A stretch of 38,631 nucleotides of DNA from Acetobacteraceae bacterium (lineage in GTDB: Bacteria > Pseudomonadota > Alphaproteobacteria > Acetobacterales > Acetobacteraceae), in the NCBI GenBank assembly GCA_025452005.1, contig JANWJK010000365.1, forward strand, positions 1-38,631, given 5' to 3'. Below the pieces are notes generated by a model that searched no databases, had not been told where the DNA came from, and saw nothing but the letters and a program-made list of their open reading frames with translations. The position numbers and the translations under genes are program-made. This document shows positions 15,410 through 24,395 of this stretch, in pieces (position 1 is the first letter of the stretch; every line of letters starts with the position of its first letter).

Positions 15410-15835
15410 ATGCAGCCCGAGATGGACCATTTCGCCGACCGGCTCGTTGCCGGCATGACCGATGCGATCGTCTATGCCGACGGCGACGGCATCATCCGTC
15501 ACTGGAATAGCGGTGCGACACGGATATTCGGCTTCACCGCGACCGAGGCATGCGGCCAATCGCTCGACATCATCATACCCGGGAACCTGCGCGAGCGGCA
15601 CTGGCACGGCTACCGCGCCACCATGCGTACGGGAGAAACCCGCTATGGCGATGGTCAGATCCTCTCGGTGCCGGCTATGCGCAAGGACGGCACGCGGATT
15701 TCCGTCGAGTTCAGCATCGTGCCGTTCACCGACGATGCAGGGCAGATGATCGGCATCGCCGCGATCATGCGCGACGCCACCGCGCGGTTCGAGGAGTTGC
15801 GCGCATTGCGCAAGGAACTTGCGGCGCGGACCTGA
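15410..15835 (+). CDS. Single PAS-domain protein
   Basis: 141-residue cytoplasmic protein consisting of one PAS domain: MTDAIVYADGDGIIRHWNSG, ATRIFGFTATEACGQSL, then a PAC-like half with RKDGTRISVEFSIVPFTDDA and GQMIGIAAIMRDAT. The C-terminal helix (EELRALRKELAA) resembles a signalling linker but no output domain follows. It might bind a small ligand or cofactor and act on another protein; neither is visible. GGAGG lies 6 bases before the ATG. It starts 20 bases after the LysR gene and is probably cotranscribed with it. Confidence 0.85.
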   Translation: MQPEMDHFADRLVAGMTDAIVYADGDGIIRHWNSGATRIFGFTATEACGQSLDIIIPGNLRERHWHGYRATMRTGETRYGDGQILSVPAMRKDGTRISVEFSIVPFTDDAGQMIGIAAIMRDATARFEELRALRKELAART

Positions 15836-15906
15836 GCGGTTGCCGGTGCGCCCGGCGCATGGCACGGTCCCGCGACGCCGTACCCAAGCAGCAGTGAGCA
15901 CGTTCA

Positions 15907-16833
15907 GTGACATTCATCCTGGCCAGCCGCCCGAACGTCTATTCGTCGAGTCCGCTCGACCGCATCGGGACCAGACGCGAGGACGCCGCGTGGATCGAGC
16001 AACGGCTGCACGATCCGGACTCGCTGTTCGTCCCGGTGTGGCGCAATCGCAATCTGGTGCGCGGCATCGATGAAGGCGCGCCGGAGGCCGTGTTCATCTC
16101 CGGCGAAATGACGCACACGCTGCGCATGCAGGGCGGACCGTGGGCATTCCTCGGTCTGCACGACGGGCTTGCGGTGTTCGCCGTGGACATCAGCACAGCC
16201 GAGGACCCGGTGCCTTTGCTGTCGGAGGAGTTGGGCAAGTTCGTCGACCTGCGTTCGGTCGGCTGGGGCGTGGCGCGGCCGGAGGCGTCGATCCTCGCGC
16301 ATGCCCGCGGGCTGATGCACTGGCGCGCGCGCCACCGGTTCTGCGGAGTGTGCGGCGGCGTGTGCGATGTCCGCAGCGCCGGCCACATGATGGTCTGCAC
16401 CGCGTGCGAGGCCCAGCACTTTCCCCGCACCGACCCCGCCGTGATCATGCTGGTGACCCGCGGCGACCACGCGCTGCTCGGCCATTCGCAGCGCTTCCCG
16501 CGATCCAACATGTATTCCACGCTGGCCGGCTTCGTGGAGCCGGGCGAAACGCTGGAAGAGGCGGTGCGCCGCGAGGTGTTCGAGGAAGCCGGCATCAAGG
16601 TCGGCGCGGTGCAGTACCACTCCAGCCAGCCCTGGCCGTTCCCCGGCAACATCATGCTGGGTTTCTACGGCGAGGGACTGAGCGAGGACATCACCATCGA
16701 TCCGGAAGAGATGCTCGACGTACGCTGGTTCTCGCGCGAGCAGATCGCCAATTGCGAGGCGCACGGCTTTCTTTTGCCACGAGTGGACAGTATCGCGCGG
16801 CGGCTGATCGAGGACTGGATGGCGACGGAGTGA
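15907..16833 (+). CDS. nudC: NAD(H) pyrophosphatase / RNA decapping Nudix hydrolase
   Basis: Hydrolyses NADH to NMNH and AMP and removes NAD caps from RNA. 308 residues, longer than E. coli NudC (257) because of a larger N-terminal domain. A zinc ribbon is present (CGVCGG from Cys146, and CTACEA from Cys164), followed by the Nudix box from Gly208 (GFVEPGETLEEAV, then REVFEEAGI) and the NudC signature SQPWPFPGNIMLGF. The GTG at 15907 is the best available start; the ribosome binding site is weak. The stop overlaps the GTG start of the small lipoprotein gene by 4 bases, so the two are coupled. Confidence 0.95.
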   Translation: MTFILASRPNVYSSSPLDRIGTRREDAAWIEQRLHDPDSLFVPVWRNRNLVRGIDEGAPEAVFISGEMTHTLRMQGGPWAFLGLHDGLAVFAVDISTAEDPVPLLSEELGKFVDLRSVGWGVARPEASILAHARGLMHWRARHRFCGVCGGVCDVRSAGHMMVCTACEAQHFPRTDPAVIMLVTRGDHALLGHSQRFPRSNMYSTLAGFVEPGETLEEAVRREVFEEAGIKVGAVQYHSSQPWPFPGNIMLGFYGEGLSEDITIDPEEMLDVRWFSREQIANCEAHGFLLPRVDSIARRLIEDWMATE

Positions 16834-17093
16834 AGCTGCGTTTCGTGGTCCTGCTGGGTGTCGCGCTGGCCGCCTGCGACAGTGTTGGTAACAGTCCCCA
16901 GGCGCAATGCGAGCGCGAGGCGGACAAGGATCCCGCGGTCGTGGAAGTCTACACGCGTACCAATGGCATGTACACGTTTCCCTACACGCAACGCGACGAC
17001 CTGATTCAGGCGACACGTCAGGCGGTGATGCGCTGCATGCGATCGAAGGGCCTCTCGCCACCGGGCGGCGTGCAGCCTGTGGTGCCGCGCTGA
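16830..17093 (+). CDS. Small lipoprotein of unknown function
   Basis: 87 residues with a lipoprotein signal peptide VKLRFVVLLGVALAACDS (lipobox LAAC, Cys16). The mature part contains two further cysteines (AQCEREADKD and VMRCMRSKG), which could form a disulfide, and has a KDPAVVEVY segment. No family is recognised. The GTG start overlaps the nudC stop (GTGA) and its own stop lies 2 bases before the DUF488 start, so it belongs to a tight nudC-lipoprotein-DUF488 operon. Too short and low in signal to have been called from domain content alone; the overlap arrangement and the signal peptide support it. Confidence 0.75.
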   Translation: MKLRFVVLLGVALAACDSVGNSPQAQCEREADKDPAVVEVYTRTNGMYTFPYTQRDDLIQATRQAVMRCMRSKGLSPPGGVQPVVPR

Positions 17094-17095
17094 CG

Positions 17096-17542
17096 ATGGC
17101 CGATCTGCTGACCATCGGTTATCAGAACTGCACGGTCGATGACGTGCTGGCGGAACTGCGCCGGGCGCGCGTGTCACTGCTGATCGACGTGCGCGCGGTG
17201 CCGCAGTCGCGCAAGCCGGGCTTTTCGAAGCGGCAGCTTGCCGCCGGGCTGGACGAGCACGGCATCGCCTATGTGCATCTGCAGGGCCTGGGCACGCCGA
17301 AGCCGGGCCGCGATGCGGTGCGTGCAGGCCACCCGGAGCGGATGGAACCGATCTTCCGCGAACACATGCGTTCGGATCGCGCGCAGGCGGACCTGGCGCA
17401 GGCGAAGCAGCTCGTGCGGCAAAGGCGGGCGTGCCTGCTCTGCTTCGAGCGCGATCCCATGACATGTCATCGTCGGTTTGTCGCCGAGATGATCTCGGCG
17501 GAGACGGGGCAGCCGATCGTTCACCTCCACCCGCCGGTGTAA
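17096..17542 (+). CDS. DUF488 family protein
   Basis: 148-residue cytoplasmic protein of the DUF488 family, whose function is not established. Signatures: LLTIGYQNCTVDDVLAELRR, LLIDVRAVPQSRKPGFSKRQ, GIAYVHLQGLGTPKPGRD, and the conserved LLCFERDPMTCHRRFVAEM near the C terminus, with a Cys-His pair that suggests a metal or redox site. ATG 17096 is 2 bases after the lipoprotein stop. Convergent with thiL, with 25 bases between. Confidence 0.9.
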   Translation: MADLLTIGYQNCTVDDVLAELRRARVSLLIDVRAVPQSRKPGFSKRQLAAGLDEHGIAYVHLQGLGTPKPGRDAVRAGHPERMEPIFREHMRSDRAQADLAQAKQLVRQRRACLLCFERDPMTCHRRFVAEMISAETGQPIVHLHPPV

Positions 17543-17567
17543 TGCCAGGAGCGCTGCGCGCCCGCGA

Positions 17568-18524
17568 TCAGAAGTGGCTCCACCCGCCGGTTTCCAGGAC
17601 CATCGGCTCGCCGTCAGATCCGCGCACGATGACACCGGGCGGGCCAGAGCGGACCGCGCCGATGCGGGTTACCGCGATACCGGCGGCAAGCGCCGCCTCG
17701 CGCAATGCGGCCTCGCGCGGTGGCGGGACGATCAGCAGAAGCTCGTAGTCGTCGCCGCCGGTCAGGCAGGTGGCGAGCCAACCTGGACCCGCGGCGCGCG
17801 CCGCATCGGACAGCGGCACGAGGGCGGCATCGATCTCGGCGGTGACGCGGCCGGCGCGGCAGATATGGCCGAGGTCCTGCACCAGCCCGTCGGAAACATC
17901 CATGCAGGCCGAGGCGATGCCGGAAACCGCCAGGCCAATGCGCGGCTGCGGCAGTCGATAGCGGGCGAGCAGATGGCCCGTCGGATCGGCGAGCCGGCCG
18001 CGCGCCACGGCGAGGCCGAGGGCGCCGTCGCCGATCGTGCCGGTGACCCAGACTCTGTCGCCCGGTGCGGCGCCGGTCCTATGTACCGCCTTGCCCGGTG
18101 CGATGTGACCGATCGCCGTGAGCGACAATGCGATGGGTCCCGGTGTCGAGGTGGTATCGCCACCCAACAGCGTGATGCCGTACTCGCGCTGGTCCTGCGC
18201 CAGCCCGGCAGCGAAGCCGGCGAACCATTCGTCGGGGGTCGTGCGCGGCGCCGACACGGTCATCAGATAGCCAAGAGGCGTCGCGCCCTTGGCGGCGAGG
18301 TCGGACAGGTTCACCCGCAGCAGCTTGCGGCCCACCAGGTCCGGCGGATCGTCAGCCAGGAAATGCACGCCCGCCACCATCGCATCGGCGGTCAGCACAA
18401 GTTCTCGCCCCGGGGGCGGCATCAGCACGGCGGCATCGTCCTGCAGGTCCAGTGCGCCCGGCCCGGCAAGCGGTCGGAAATGCCGTGCGATCAGCGCGAA
18501 CTCGGCCGGGAGGTCGGACGCCAC
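17568..18524 (-). CDS. thiL: Thiamine-monophosphate kinase
   Basis: Phosphorylates thiamine monophosphate to thiamine diphosphate with ATP, the last step of cofactor synthesis. 318 residues, family size. Seen: DDAAVLMPPPGRELVLTADA, MVAGVHFLADDPPDLVGRKL, LRVNLSDLAAKGATPLGYLM, LLGGDTTSTPGPIALSLTAI, ACMDVSDGLVQDLGHI, and TGGDDYELLLIVPP. GTG start at 18524 lies 3 bases after the DUF2237 stop. It is the last gene of a four-gene minus-strand operon headed by the YdiJ-type oxidoreductase. No thiamine riboswitch is visible. Confidence 0.96.
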   Translation of the reverse strand: MASDLPAEFALIARHFRPLAGPGALDLQDDAAVLMPPPGRELVLTADAMVAGVHFLADDPPDLVGRKLLRVNLSDLAAKGATPLGYLMTVSAPRTTPDEWFAGFAAGLAQDQREYGITLLGGDTTSTPGPIALSLTAIGHIAPGKAVHRTGAAPGDRVWVTGTIGDGALGLAVARGRLADPTGHLLARYRLPQPRIGLAVSGIASACMDVSDGLVQDLGHICRAGRVTAEIDAALVPLSDAARAAGPGWLATCLTGGDDYELLLIVPPPREAALREAALAAGIAVTRIGAVRSGPPGVIVRGSDGEPMVLETGGWSHF

Positions 18525-18527
18525 GCC

Positions 18528-18932
18528 TCAGGCCAGATCGACGGCGTAGCGCTTGAGGTCTGCCAGCGCGCAGTGCTCCAGCGCGCCCTCATGAGTGGCG
18601 CGCAGCACGACCCGCGGCGCCGCGTTCGCATCCAGCGCCTCCTGCCAGCGCGGCGCGCACAGGCACCAGCGATCGCCCGGTCGCAGACCGGCGAAGCCGA
18701 ACTCGGGATGCGGCGTCGAGAGATCGTTGCCGGCGGCTTTGCTGAACGCCAGGAACTCGGCCGTCATGACCGTGCAGACCGTATGGCTGCCGAAATCTTC
18801 CGCACTGGTGTCGCAGCAGCCGTTGCGGAAGAAACCGGTCATCGGCCGGGTAGAGCAGACGTCGAGGATGCCACCCAGCACGTTGCGCGATGGACGGCGA
18901 CCCGGTTGGCGTGAGGTTTCATCGAATGGCAT
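18528..18932 (-). CDS. DUF2237 family protein
   Basis: 134 residues of the DUF2237 family (function unknown). Conserved stretches are RNVLGGILDVCSTRPMTGFF, RNGCCDTSAEDFGSHTVCTV, MTAEFLAFSKAAGNDLSTPH, and GLRPGDRWCLCAPRWQEAL. There are six or more cysteines, several conserved in the family, which could bind a metal. GGAGC precedes ATG 18932. It lies between DUF924 (16-base gap) and thiL (3-base gap) in one operon. Confidence 0.9.
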   Translation of the reverse strand: MPFDETSRQPGRRPSRNVLGGILDVCSTRPMTGFFRNGCCDTSAEDFGSHTVCTVMTAEFLAFSKAAGNDLSTPHPEFGFAGLRPGDRWCLCAPRWQEALDANAAPRVVLRATHEGALEHCALADLKRYAVDLA

Positions 18933-18948
18933 TGGCTTTGCTCCGTGG

Positions 18949-19506
18949 TCAGAACCCTGCATCCGGCTGCGCCAGATAGGCAAGCTCCTCCGGTGTGCTG
19001 ACGCGCCCCAACGCGGCATTGCGATGCGGGAACCGGCCGAAGCGACGGATCACATCGCGATGAGCTTCGGTGTAGCGCATCGACTCCTCGCCAAGTGCGT
19101 CGCGCAGCATGGCGAACAGACGCACGGACTCGTCCTGGTCGGCGATGTCCTCCGAGTGCTCGAACGGCAGATAGACGAACATCCGCTCCATCGGTGCCAG
19201 CCCCTGGTCGATGCCTCGGGCGACAGCGGACCGCGCGATCTCGCGAGCCTTGGCATCGGCGGCGAACGCTTCCGGCGAACCGCGATACAGGTTGCGGGAG
19301 AACTGGTCCAGCAGGATGACAAGCGCCAACGTGCCGCGCGGGGTATCTGTCCAGCGATCGAGCGCGCCGGCTTTGGCATCGCGCAGCGCATCCGCGAATT
19401 TCGCGCAAGCGGCGTCGAAGTCTGTCTCGGCTTCGAACCACAGCTTGCGGAACGCGCCGGCATCGCCGGCGAACCAGAAGTCCAGCACATCGTCCGGCGT
19501 CGTCAT
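18949..19506 (-). CDS. DUF924 family protein
   Basis: 185 residues of the DUF924 family, an all-helical TPR-like fold with unknown role. Signatures are VLDFWFAGDAGAFRKLWFEA, LALVILLDQFSRNLYRG, ERMFVYLPFEHSEDIADQDE, and RRFGRFPHRNAALGRVSTPE. Length is normal. ATG 19506 overlaps the stop of the upstream YdiJ-type gene by 4 bases, so translation is coupled. DUF924 is broadly conserved, but its work beside a 2-hydroxy acid oxidoreductase is not obvious. Confidence 0.93.
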   Translation of the reverse strand: MTTPDDVLDFWFAGDAGAFRKLWFEAETDFDAACAKFADALRDAKAGALDRWTDTPRGTLALVILLDQFSRNLYRGSPEAFAADAKAREIARSAVARGIDQGLAPMERMFVYLPFEHSEDIADQDESVRLFAMLRDALGEESMRYTEAHRDVIRRFGRFPHRNAALGRVSTPEELAYLAQPDAGF

Positions 19507-22403
19507 CCCAGCGCCTGATCGAGCAACCGAACGGAATGGCGCGCCTCACGCCCGGCCAGGTCACGGATCTGATGGCGACACGAGGTACCGTCGGCGACGA
19601 GAATATCGGTCGCCGGCGCGGCGCGCACGGCAGGCAGCAGCCCAGCCTCGGCCATCGCGCGCGATTCCGCCTGCGTTTCCGCCTGGTAACCGAACGAACC
19701 CGCCATGCCGCAGCACGACGACGCGATCGGTTTCACCGAGAGGCCGGGGATCTGCCGCAGCACAGCCAGCGCGGCCGGGAAGGCGCCGAACGATTTCTGG
19801 TGGCAATGGCCGTGCACGTGCGCCGTGGCGGCCATATTTGTCAGCGGCAACGGCGGTTTCTCACGCGCGAGGAACTCGCTGAGCAGGACGGCACGATTGG
19901 CGAGCGCGTCGGCAGCAGCACCCGGCAGCAGCGACCGGTACTCGTCGCGCAGCGTCAGCAGACAGGATGGTTCCAGTCCAACCACCGGAAGGTCGCCGCC
20001 AAGGACATCGAGCGTCCGGCGGGCTTCGTCGCGCGCCTTGTCCACCATGCCGGCGGAGAGGTAGCTCCGGCCGCAGCAAAGCCTGCGGCCGCGGTACTCC
20101 GGCATCCGCACGCGGTAGCCGGCAGCGGTCAGTACGCGCAAGGCAGCGCGCAGGTTCTCCGGCTCGAACCAGCGATTGAACGTGTCGGCGAACAGGATGA
20201 CGTCGCCGCGCGGATGCGACGGCGCAAAATCGGCGACTTCGCGGTCGCGGAATGCGTCGCGTCGCCAGGCGGGAAGCGGGCGTGACGCGGCGAAACCGGT
20301 CATGCGCTCGCCGAGCCGGCGTAAAGCTTGGATGCGGTTGCGCAGATTGATCAGCGGCGCGAAGGACGCAGCGAGCGGCGCATAACGCGGCAGCTCGGCG
20401 ACCAGCCGGTCGCGCCGCGTCGGGCCGTGTCGGTCGAGGCGTGCAGCCAGCACCTCGATCTTCATCTTCGCCATGTCGACGCCGGTCGGGCACTCGCGCC
20501 TGCACGCCTTGCATGACACGCAGAGCGACATCGCATCCGCCACCGCATCGGATGCCATCGCGTCCGCGCCAAGCTGGCCGGTGAGCGCCAGCCGCAGCGT
20601 GTTGGCGCGCCCGCGCGTCACGTGCGTCTCGTCACGGGTCACGCGATAGGAGGGACACATGACGCCGGCGTCGAATGCGCGGCAGGTGCCGTTGTTGTTG
20701 CACATCTCGACTGCGCCGAGCATGCCGCCGAGTGGCCCGGGATGGTCCGACCAGTCGAGCTTTGGCGCGAAGTGGGGGATCGGCGCGTAGCCCCATCCGT
20801 AGCGAAACAGCGTGCGGTCATCCATGCGCGGCGGGCGCACGATGCGACCCGGGTTCAGCATGTTGTGCGGATCGAATGCATCCTTCACCGCTTCGAACGC
20901 GCGCACGATGCGCGGCCCGAACATGGCTGCATGGAATTCGCTGCGCACCAAGCCGTCGCCGTGTTCGCCGCTGTGCGAACCTTTGTACTCGCGCACCAGG
21001 GCGAAGCACTCCTCGGCCACGGCTCGCATCGTGGCAACGTCCTTGGGGTCCTTCATGTTCAGCACCGGCCGGACGTGCAGACAGCCCACCGAGGCGTGCG
21101 CATACCAGGTGCCCTTGGTGCCGTGCTTCTCGAACACGTCGTTCAGGCGCTCGGTGTAGTCCGGCAGGTCCTCGAGATCGACGGCGCAGTCCTCGATGAA
21201 CGATACCGGTTTTCCGTCGCCCTTCATCGACATCATGATGTTGAGACCGGCCTCGCGCACCGCCGCTATATCGGCCTGAAAGCCGGCATCGTTCGCGCGG
21301 ACCACGGCATTCGAATAGCCGAGATCGCCCATCAGCTCTTCGAGATCGTCGAGCTTCGCCGCGAGCGGCGCATCCTCGTGACCGTGGAATTCCACGATCA
21401 GAACACTGTCCGGTTCGCCGATCAGCATCCGATCGATCGTCGCGGTGAACATCGGGATGCCGCGGCCGAGGTCGATCATCGTGCGATCCACCAGTTCCAC
21501 CGCCTCGGGATCGAGCTGCACGATGTGCTGCGCCGCTTCCATCGCCTTGCGGAAGGTCGGGAACTGGCAGATGCCGAGCAGTTTGCGTGGCTTGATTGGC
21601 AAGAGCGCGAGTTCGATCGCCGCGGAGAAGGCGAGGGTGCCTTCCGATCCCACCAGCAGCCGCGCCAGGTTCTCCTGACCGGCGAGGCGTGCCACCGGCG
21701 TCAGTACTTCCATATTGTAGCCGCCGACGCGGCGAAGCTGAGAGGGAAACCGCGCGGCGATTTCTTCCGCTTCCGCGGCACCCAAGGCGCGCAGCCGCTG
21801 GATCAGTTCGGCGATGCCGGCCGGCACGTCGGCGCCGATATTGTCGCGCAACAGACCGAACTTGTGCTGTGTCCCGTCCGCCAGGATTGCGTCGATCGCC
21901 CGGACGTTGTCCGCCATCAGCCCGTAGCGGATCGACTTCGAGCCGCACGAGTTGTTGCCTGCCATGCCGCCGATGGTGCAGCGCGCGTGCGTCGAGGGAT
22001 CGACCGGGAAGAACAGGCCGTGCTGCCGCAGCGCGTCGTTCAAATGCCCCAGCACAAGGCCAGGCTCCACCAATGCGGTGCGCGCCTCTGCATCGATGTG
22101 CAGGATGCGGCGCAGGTGCTTCGAGCAGTCGATGACCAGTGCGCGGTTCACCGTCTGGCCGCACTGGCTGGTGCCGCCGCCGCGCGGCAACACGGGAACC
22201 CCTTCCTCGCGCGCAATCGCGAGCGCAGCGGCGACGTCGCCGATCTCCTCCGGCACGATCACGCCGAGAGGCTCTATCTGATAGATCGACGCATCGGTGG
22301 CGTAGCGTCCGCGATCGGCCCGACTGAACAGCACCTCGCCGCGTATCTCGCGCCTGAGGCGCTCGGCGAGCCGGGAATCGCCGGGAGCAATTGTGGCACT
22401 CAT
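19503..22403 (-). CDS. ydiJ: YdiJ-type FAD-linked oxidoreductase with 4Fe-4S and CCG domains
   Basis: Large fused dehydrogenase of 966 residues, close to E. coli YdiJ (a D-2-hydroxyglutarate dehydrogenase). Order: FAD-binding PCMH domain (about 45-280; VPVLPRGGGTSQCGQTVNRA, CTIGGMAGNNSCGSKSIRYG, LLVGSEGTLAF), FAD-oxidase C-terminal domain to about 540 (GSHSGEHGDGLVRSEF, PHNMLNPGRIV), 4Fe-4S region at about 630 (CVSCKACRRECPTG), then two CCG domains (RLCCGRSYLSAGM and SSCCGMAGSFGYQ). It likely oxidises a D-2-hydroxy acid and passes electrons to the quinone pool or a carrier. Start at ATG 22403 (MSATIAPGDSRL) was preferred to the one at 22442, which would reach close to sgaA. Divergent from sgaA; followed by DUF924, DUF2237 and thiL. 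Confidence 0.93.
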   Translation of the reverse strand: MSATIAPGDSRLAERLRREIRGEVLFSRADRGRYATDASIYQIEPLGVIVPEEIGDVAAALAIAREEGVPVLPRGGGTSQCGQTVNRALVIDCSKHLRRILHIDAEARTALVEPGLVLGHLNDALRQHGLFFPVDPSTHARCTIGGMAGNNSCGSKSIRYGLMADNVRAIDAILADGTQHKFGLLRDNIGADVPAGIAELIQRLRALGAAEAEEIAARFPSQLRRVGGYNMEVLTPVARLAGQENLARLLVGSEGTLAFSAAIELALLPIKPRKLLGICQFPTFRKAMEAAQHIVQLDPEAVELVDRTMIDLGRGIPMFTATIDRMLIGEPDSVLIVEFHGHEDAPLAAKLDDLEELMGDLGYSNAVVRANDAGFQADIAAVREAGLNIMMSMKGDGKPVSFIEDCAVDLEDLPDYTERLNDVFEKHGTKGTWYAHASVGCLHVRPVLNMKDPKDVATMRAVAEECFALVREYKGSHSGEHGDGLVRSEFHAAMFGPRIVRAFEAVKDAFDPHNMLNPGRIVRPPRMDDRTLFRYGWGYAPIPHFAPKLDWSDHPGPLGGMLGAVEMCNNNGTCRAFDAGVMCPSYRVTRDETHVTRGRANTLRLALTGQLGADAMASDAVADAMSLCVSCKACRRECPTGVDMAKMKIEVLAARLDRHGPTRRDRLVAELPRYAPLAASFAPLINLRNRIQALRRLGERMTGFAASRPLPAWRRDAFRDREVADFAPSHPRGDVILFADTFNRWFEPENLRAALRVLTAAGYRVRMPEYRGRRLCCGRSYLSAGMVDKARDEARRTLDVLGGDLPVVGLEPSCLLTLRDEYRSLLPGAAADALANRAVLLSEFLAREKPPLPLTNMAATAHVHGHCHQKSFGAFPAALAVLRQIPGLSVKPIASSCCGMAGSFGYQAETQAESRAMAEAGLLPAVRAAPATDILVADGTSCRHQIRDLAGREARHSVRLLDQALG

Positions 22404-22471
22404 GATGGCGCCGATTGTCTCCCGGCGCAGCCCGGATAACAATGCGCCGACCCCGAAACAGGCACATCGAT

Positions 22472-23644
22472 ATGACGCAATATCACGCCGGCCGGCATTT
22501 CCTGCAGATCCCCGGCCCCACCAACGTGCCGGACCGCGTGCTGCGCGCTATCGACAACCCAACGATCGACCATCGCGGCCCTACCTTCGGGCGGCTGGGC
22601 ATGGAGATCCTGACCAACCTCCGGGCGGTGTTTCAGACCAAGGGCCCGGTGATCATCTACCCCGCATCCGGTACCGGCGCCTGGGAGGCGGCGCTGGCCA
22701 ATACGTTGTCGCCGGGAGACGCCGTCCTTATGTGCCGCACAGGCTGGTTCGCCACGCTGTGGAACGAGATGGCGCTGCGGCTCGACCTCAAGCCGATCTT
22801 CATCGACACCGACTGGCGGCGCGGCGCCGATGTGGCGGCGATCGGCGTGGCACTCGCGGACGACAAGGCGCATCGCATCAAGGCGGTGTGCGTGGTGCAC
22901 AACGAGACCTCGACCGGCTGCACGTCGCGCATCGACGATGTGCGTCGCGCGATGGATGCCGCGCATCATCCGGCGCTGCTGATGGTCGACACCATCTCGT
23001 CGCTCGCGTCGATCGACTATCGCCATGACGAATGGGGCGTCGATGTCACCGTCGCCGGCTCGCAGAAGGGGCTGATGCTGCCGCCTGGCCTGTCGTTCAA
23101 TGCGATCAGCGACAAGGCGCTGAAAGCCACCGAGACCGCCGGCCTGCACCGCAGCTACTGGGACTGGCGGCCGATGCTGGAGGCGAACAAGACCGGCTAT
23201 TTCCCTTACACGCCAGGCACCAATCTGTTGTTTGGCCTGAACGAGGCGGTGACCATGCTGCTGGAGGAAGGCCTGCCGAACGTGTTCGCCCGCCACGACC
23301 GCCACGCCGAGGCGACGCGCCGCGCCGTCCGCACCTGGGGGTTGGAGGTGCAGTGCGCCGATCCGCGGCACTATTCCTCGTCGCTGACCGCGGTGCGCGT
23401 GCCCGAAGGCCACAGCGCCGATGCGCTCCGCGCCGTCATCCTGGACAAGTACAACATGAGCCTCGGCAACGGCCTGGGTATTCTAAAGGACCGCGTGTTC
23501 CGCATCGGGCATCTCGGCGACTTCGGCGACCTGCAACTGATCGGCACTCTCGGCGGTGTCGAGATGGGGCTGCGCGCGGCGGGCGTGCCGCACAAGCCGG
23601 GCGGCGCACAGGCGGCGATCGACTATTTGGCCGGGAATGCGTGA
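22472..23644 (+). CDS. sgaA: Serine-glyoxylate aminotransferase (class V)
   Basis: Transfers the amino group of serine to glyoxylate, giving hydroxypyruvate and glycine; in methylotrophs it serves the serine cycle. The 390-residue protein has HFLQIPGPTNVPDRVLRAID, NPTIDHRGPTF, IIYPASGTGAWEAALANTLS, VVHNETSTGCTSRIDDVRRA, PLP lysine 199 in VAGSQKGLMLPPGLSFNA, YFPYTPGTNLLFGLNEA, and GHLGDFGDLQLIGTLGGVEM. Motifs favour SgaA over alanine-glyoxylate or phosphoserine aminotransferases. Divergent from the YdiJ-type gene (68 bases between starts). Both act on 2-oxo/2-hydroxy acids. Confidence 0.93.
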   Translation: MTQYHAGRHFLQIPGPTNVPDRVLRAIDNPTIDHRGPTFGRLGMEILTNLRAVFQTKGPVIIYPASGTGAWEAALANTLSPGDAVLMCRTGWFATLWNEMALRLDLKPIFIDTDWRRGADVAAIGVALADDKAHRIKAVCVVHNETSTGCTSRIDDVRRAMDAAHHPALLMVDTISSLASIDYRHDEWGVDVTVAGSQKGLMLPPGLSFNAISDKALKATETAGLHRSYWDWRPMLEANKTGYFPYTPGTNLLFGLNEAVTMLLEEGLPNVFARHDRHAEATRRAVRTWGLEVQCADPRHYSSSLTAVRVPEGHSADALRAVILDKYNMSLGNGLGILKDRVFRIGHLGDFGDLQLIGTLGGVEMGLRAAGVPHKPGGAQAAIDYLAGNA

Positions 23645-23675
23645 GGATCGGCCTGCGACGACAGGGAGGACAAAT

Positions 23676-24374
23676 ATGATCGAGGTCTGGACCTGGCCGA
23701 CACCGAATGGCCACAAGGTGCACATTGCACTGGAGGAACTCGGGCTTCCCTACAAGCTGATCCCGATCAACATCGGCAAGGGCGACCAGTTCAAGCCGGA
23801 ATTTTTGAAGATCACGCCAAATCACCGCATCCCGGCCATCGTCGATCCCGACGGCCCTGGCGGCAAGCCGCTCACGTTGTTCGAGTCCGGCGCGATCATG
23901 ATCTACCTGTCCGAGAAGACCGGCGGGAAGCTGATCCCGAAGGACCCGGTCGGCCGCTACAAGTGCCTGGAATGGATGATGTTCCAGATGGGCGGCATCG
24001 GGCCGATGTTCGGCCAGTACCACCACTTCGCCAACTACGCGGTGGAGAGGCTCCCGTACGCGATCGAGCGCTATACCAACGAGGTGGCACGGCTGCACCG
24101 CGTGCTGGACAAGCGGCTGGGCGAGGCGACATGGCTTGCCGGCGACGAGTACAGTATGGCGGACATCATCACCTTCCCGTGGATCCGCGGCCCTGAGCTA
24201 CGCAATGTCAACCTGGACGACTATCCGCATGTGAAGCGCTGGCATGACACCATGGCTGCGCGCCCCGCGGTACAGCGCGGCGTGGCCGTGCTGGCGGACA
24301 GCAAGCGCAAGGGAATACTGACCGACGCCGAGAGGGAGGTCATGTTCGGCAAGACGCAGTTCGCCGTGCGATAA
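23676..24374 (+). CDS. YghU/YfcG-like (Nu class) glutathione transferase
   Basis: 232-residue thiol-handling enzyme. The N-terminal thioredoxin-like domain has MIEVWTWPTPNGHKVHIALE, with the Nu-class Thr/Asn in place of Tyr or Cys, ITPNHRIPAIVDPDGPGGKP and LFESGAIMIYLSEKTGGKLI; the helical C-terminal domain includes WMMFQMGGIGPMFGQYHHF and YSMADIITFPWI. E. coli YghU/YfcG show strong disulfide-bond reductase activity with glutathione, so the same is likely here. GGGAGGA lies 7 bases before the ATG. It follows sgaA by 31 bases and may be cotranscribed. Confidence 0.93.
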   Translation: MIEVWTWPTPNGHKVHIALEELGLPYKLIPINIGKGDQFKPEFLKITPNHRIPAIVDPDGPGGKPLTLFESGAIMIYLSEKTGGKLIPKDPVGRYKCLEWMMFQMGGIGPMFGQYHHFANYAVERLPYAIERYTNEVARLHRVLDKRLGEATWLAGDEYSMADIITFPWIRGPELRNVNLDDYPHVKRWHDTMAARPAVQRGVAVLADSKRKGILTDAEREVMFGKTQFAVR

Positions 24375-24395
24375 AGCAGCCGGCGTTCCGGCCTG

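Noticed and set aside
20622-22439. Plus-strand open frame of about 600 codons
   Set aside because: It is antisense to the YdiJ-type gene, His/Arg/Gln-rich, with no domain; a shadow frame.
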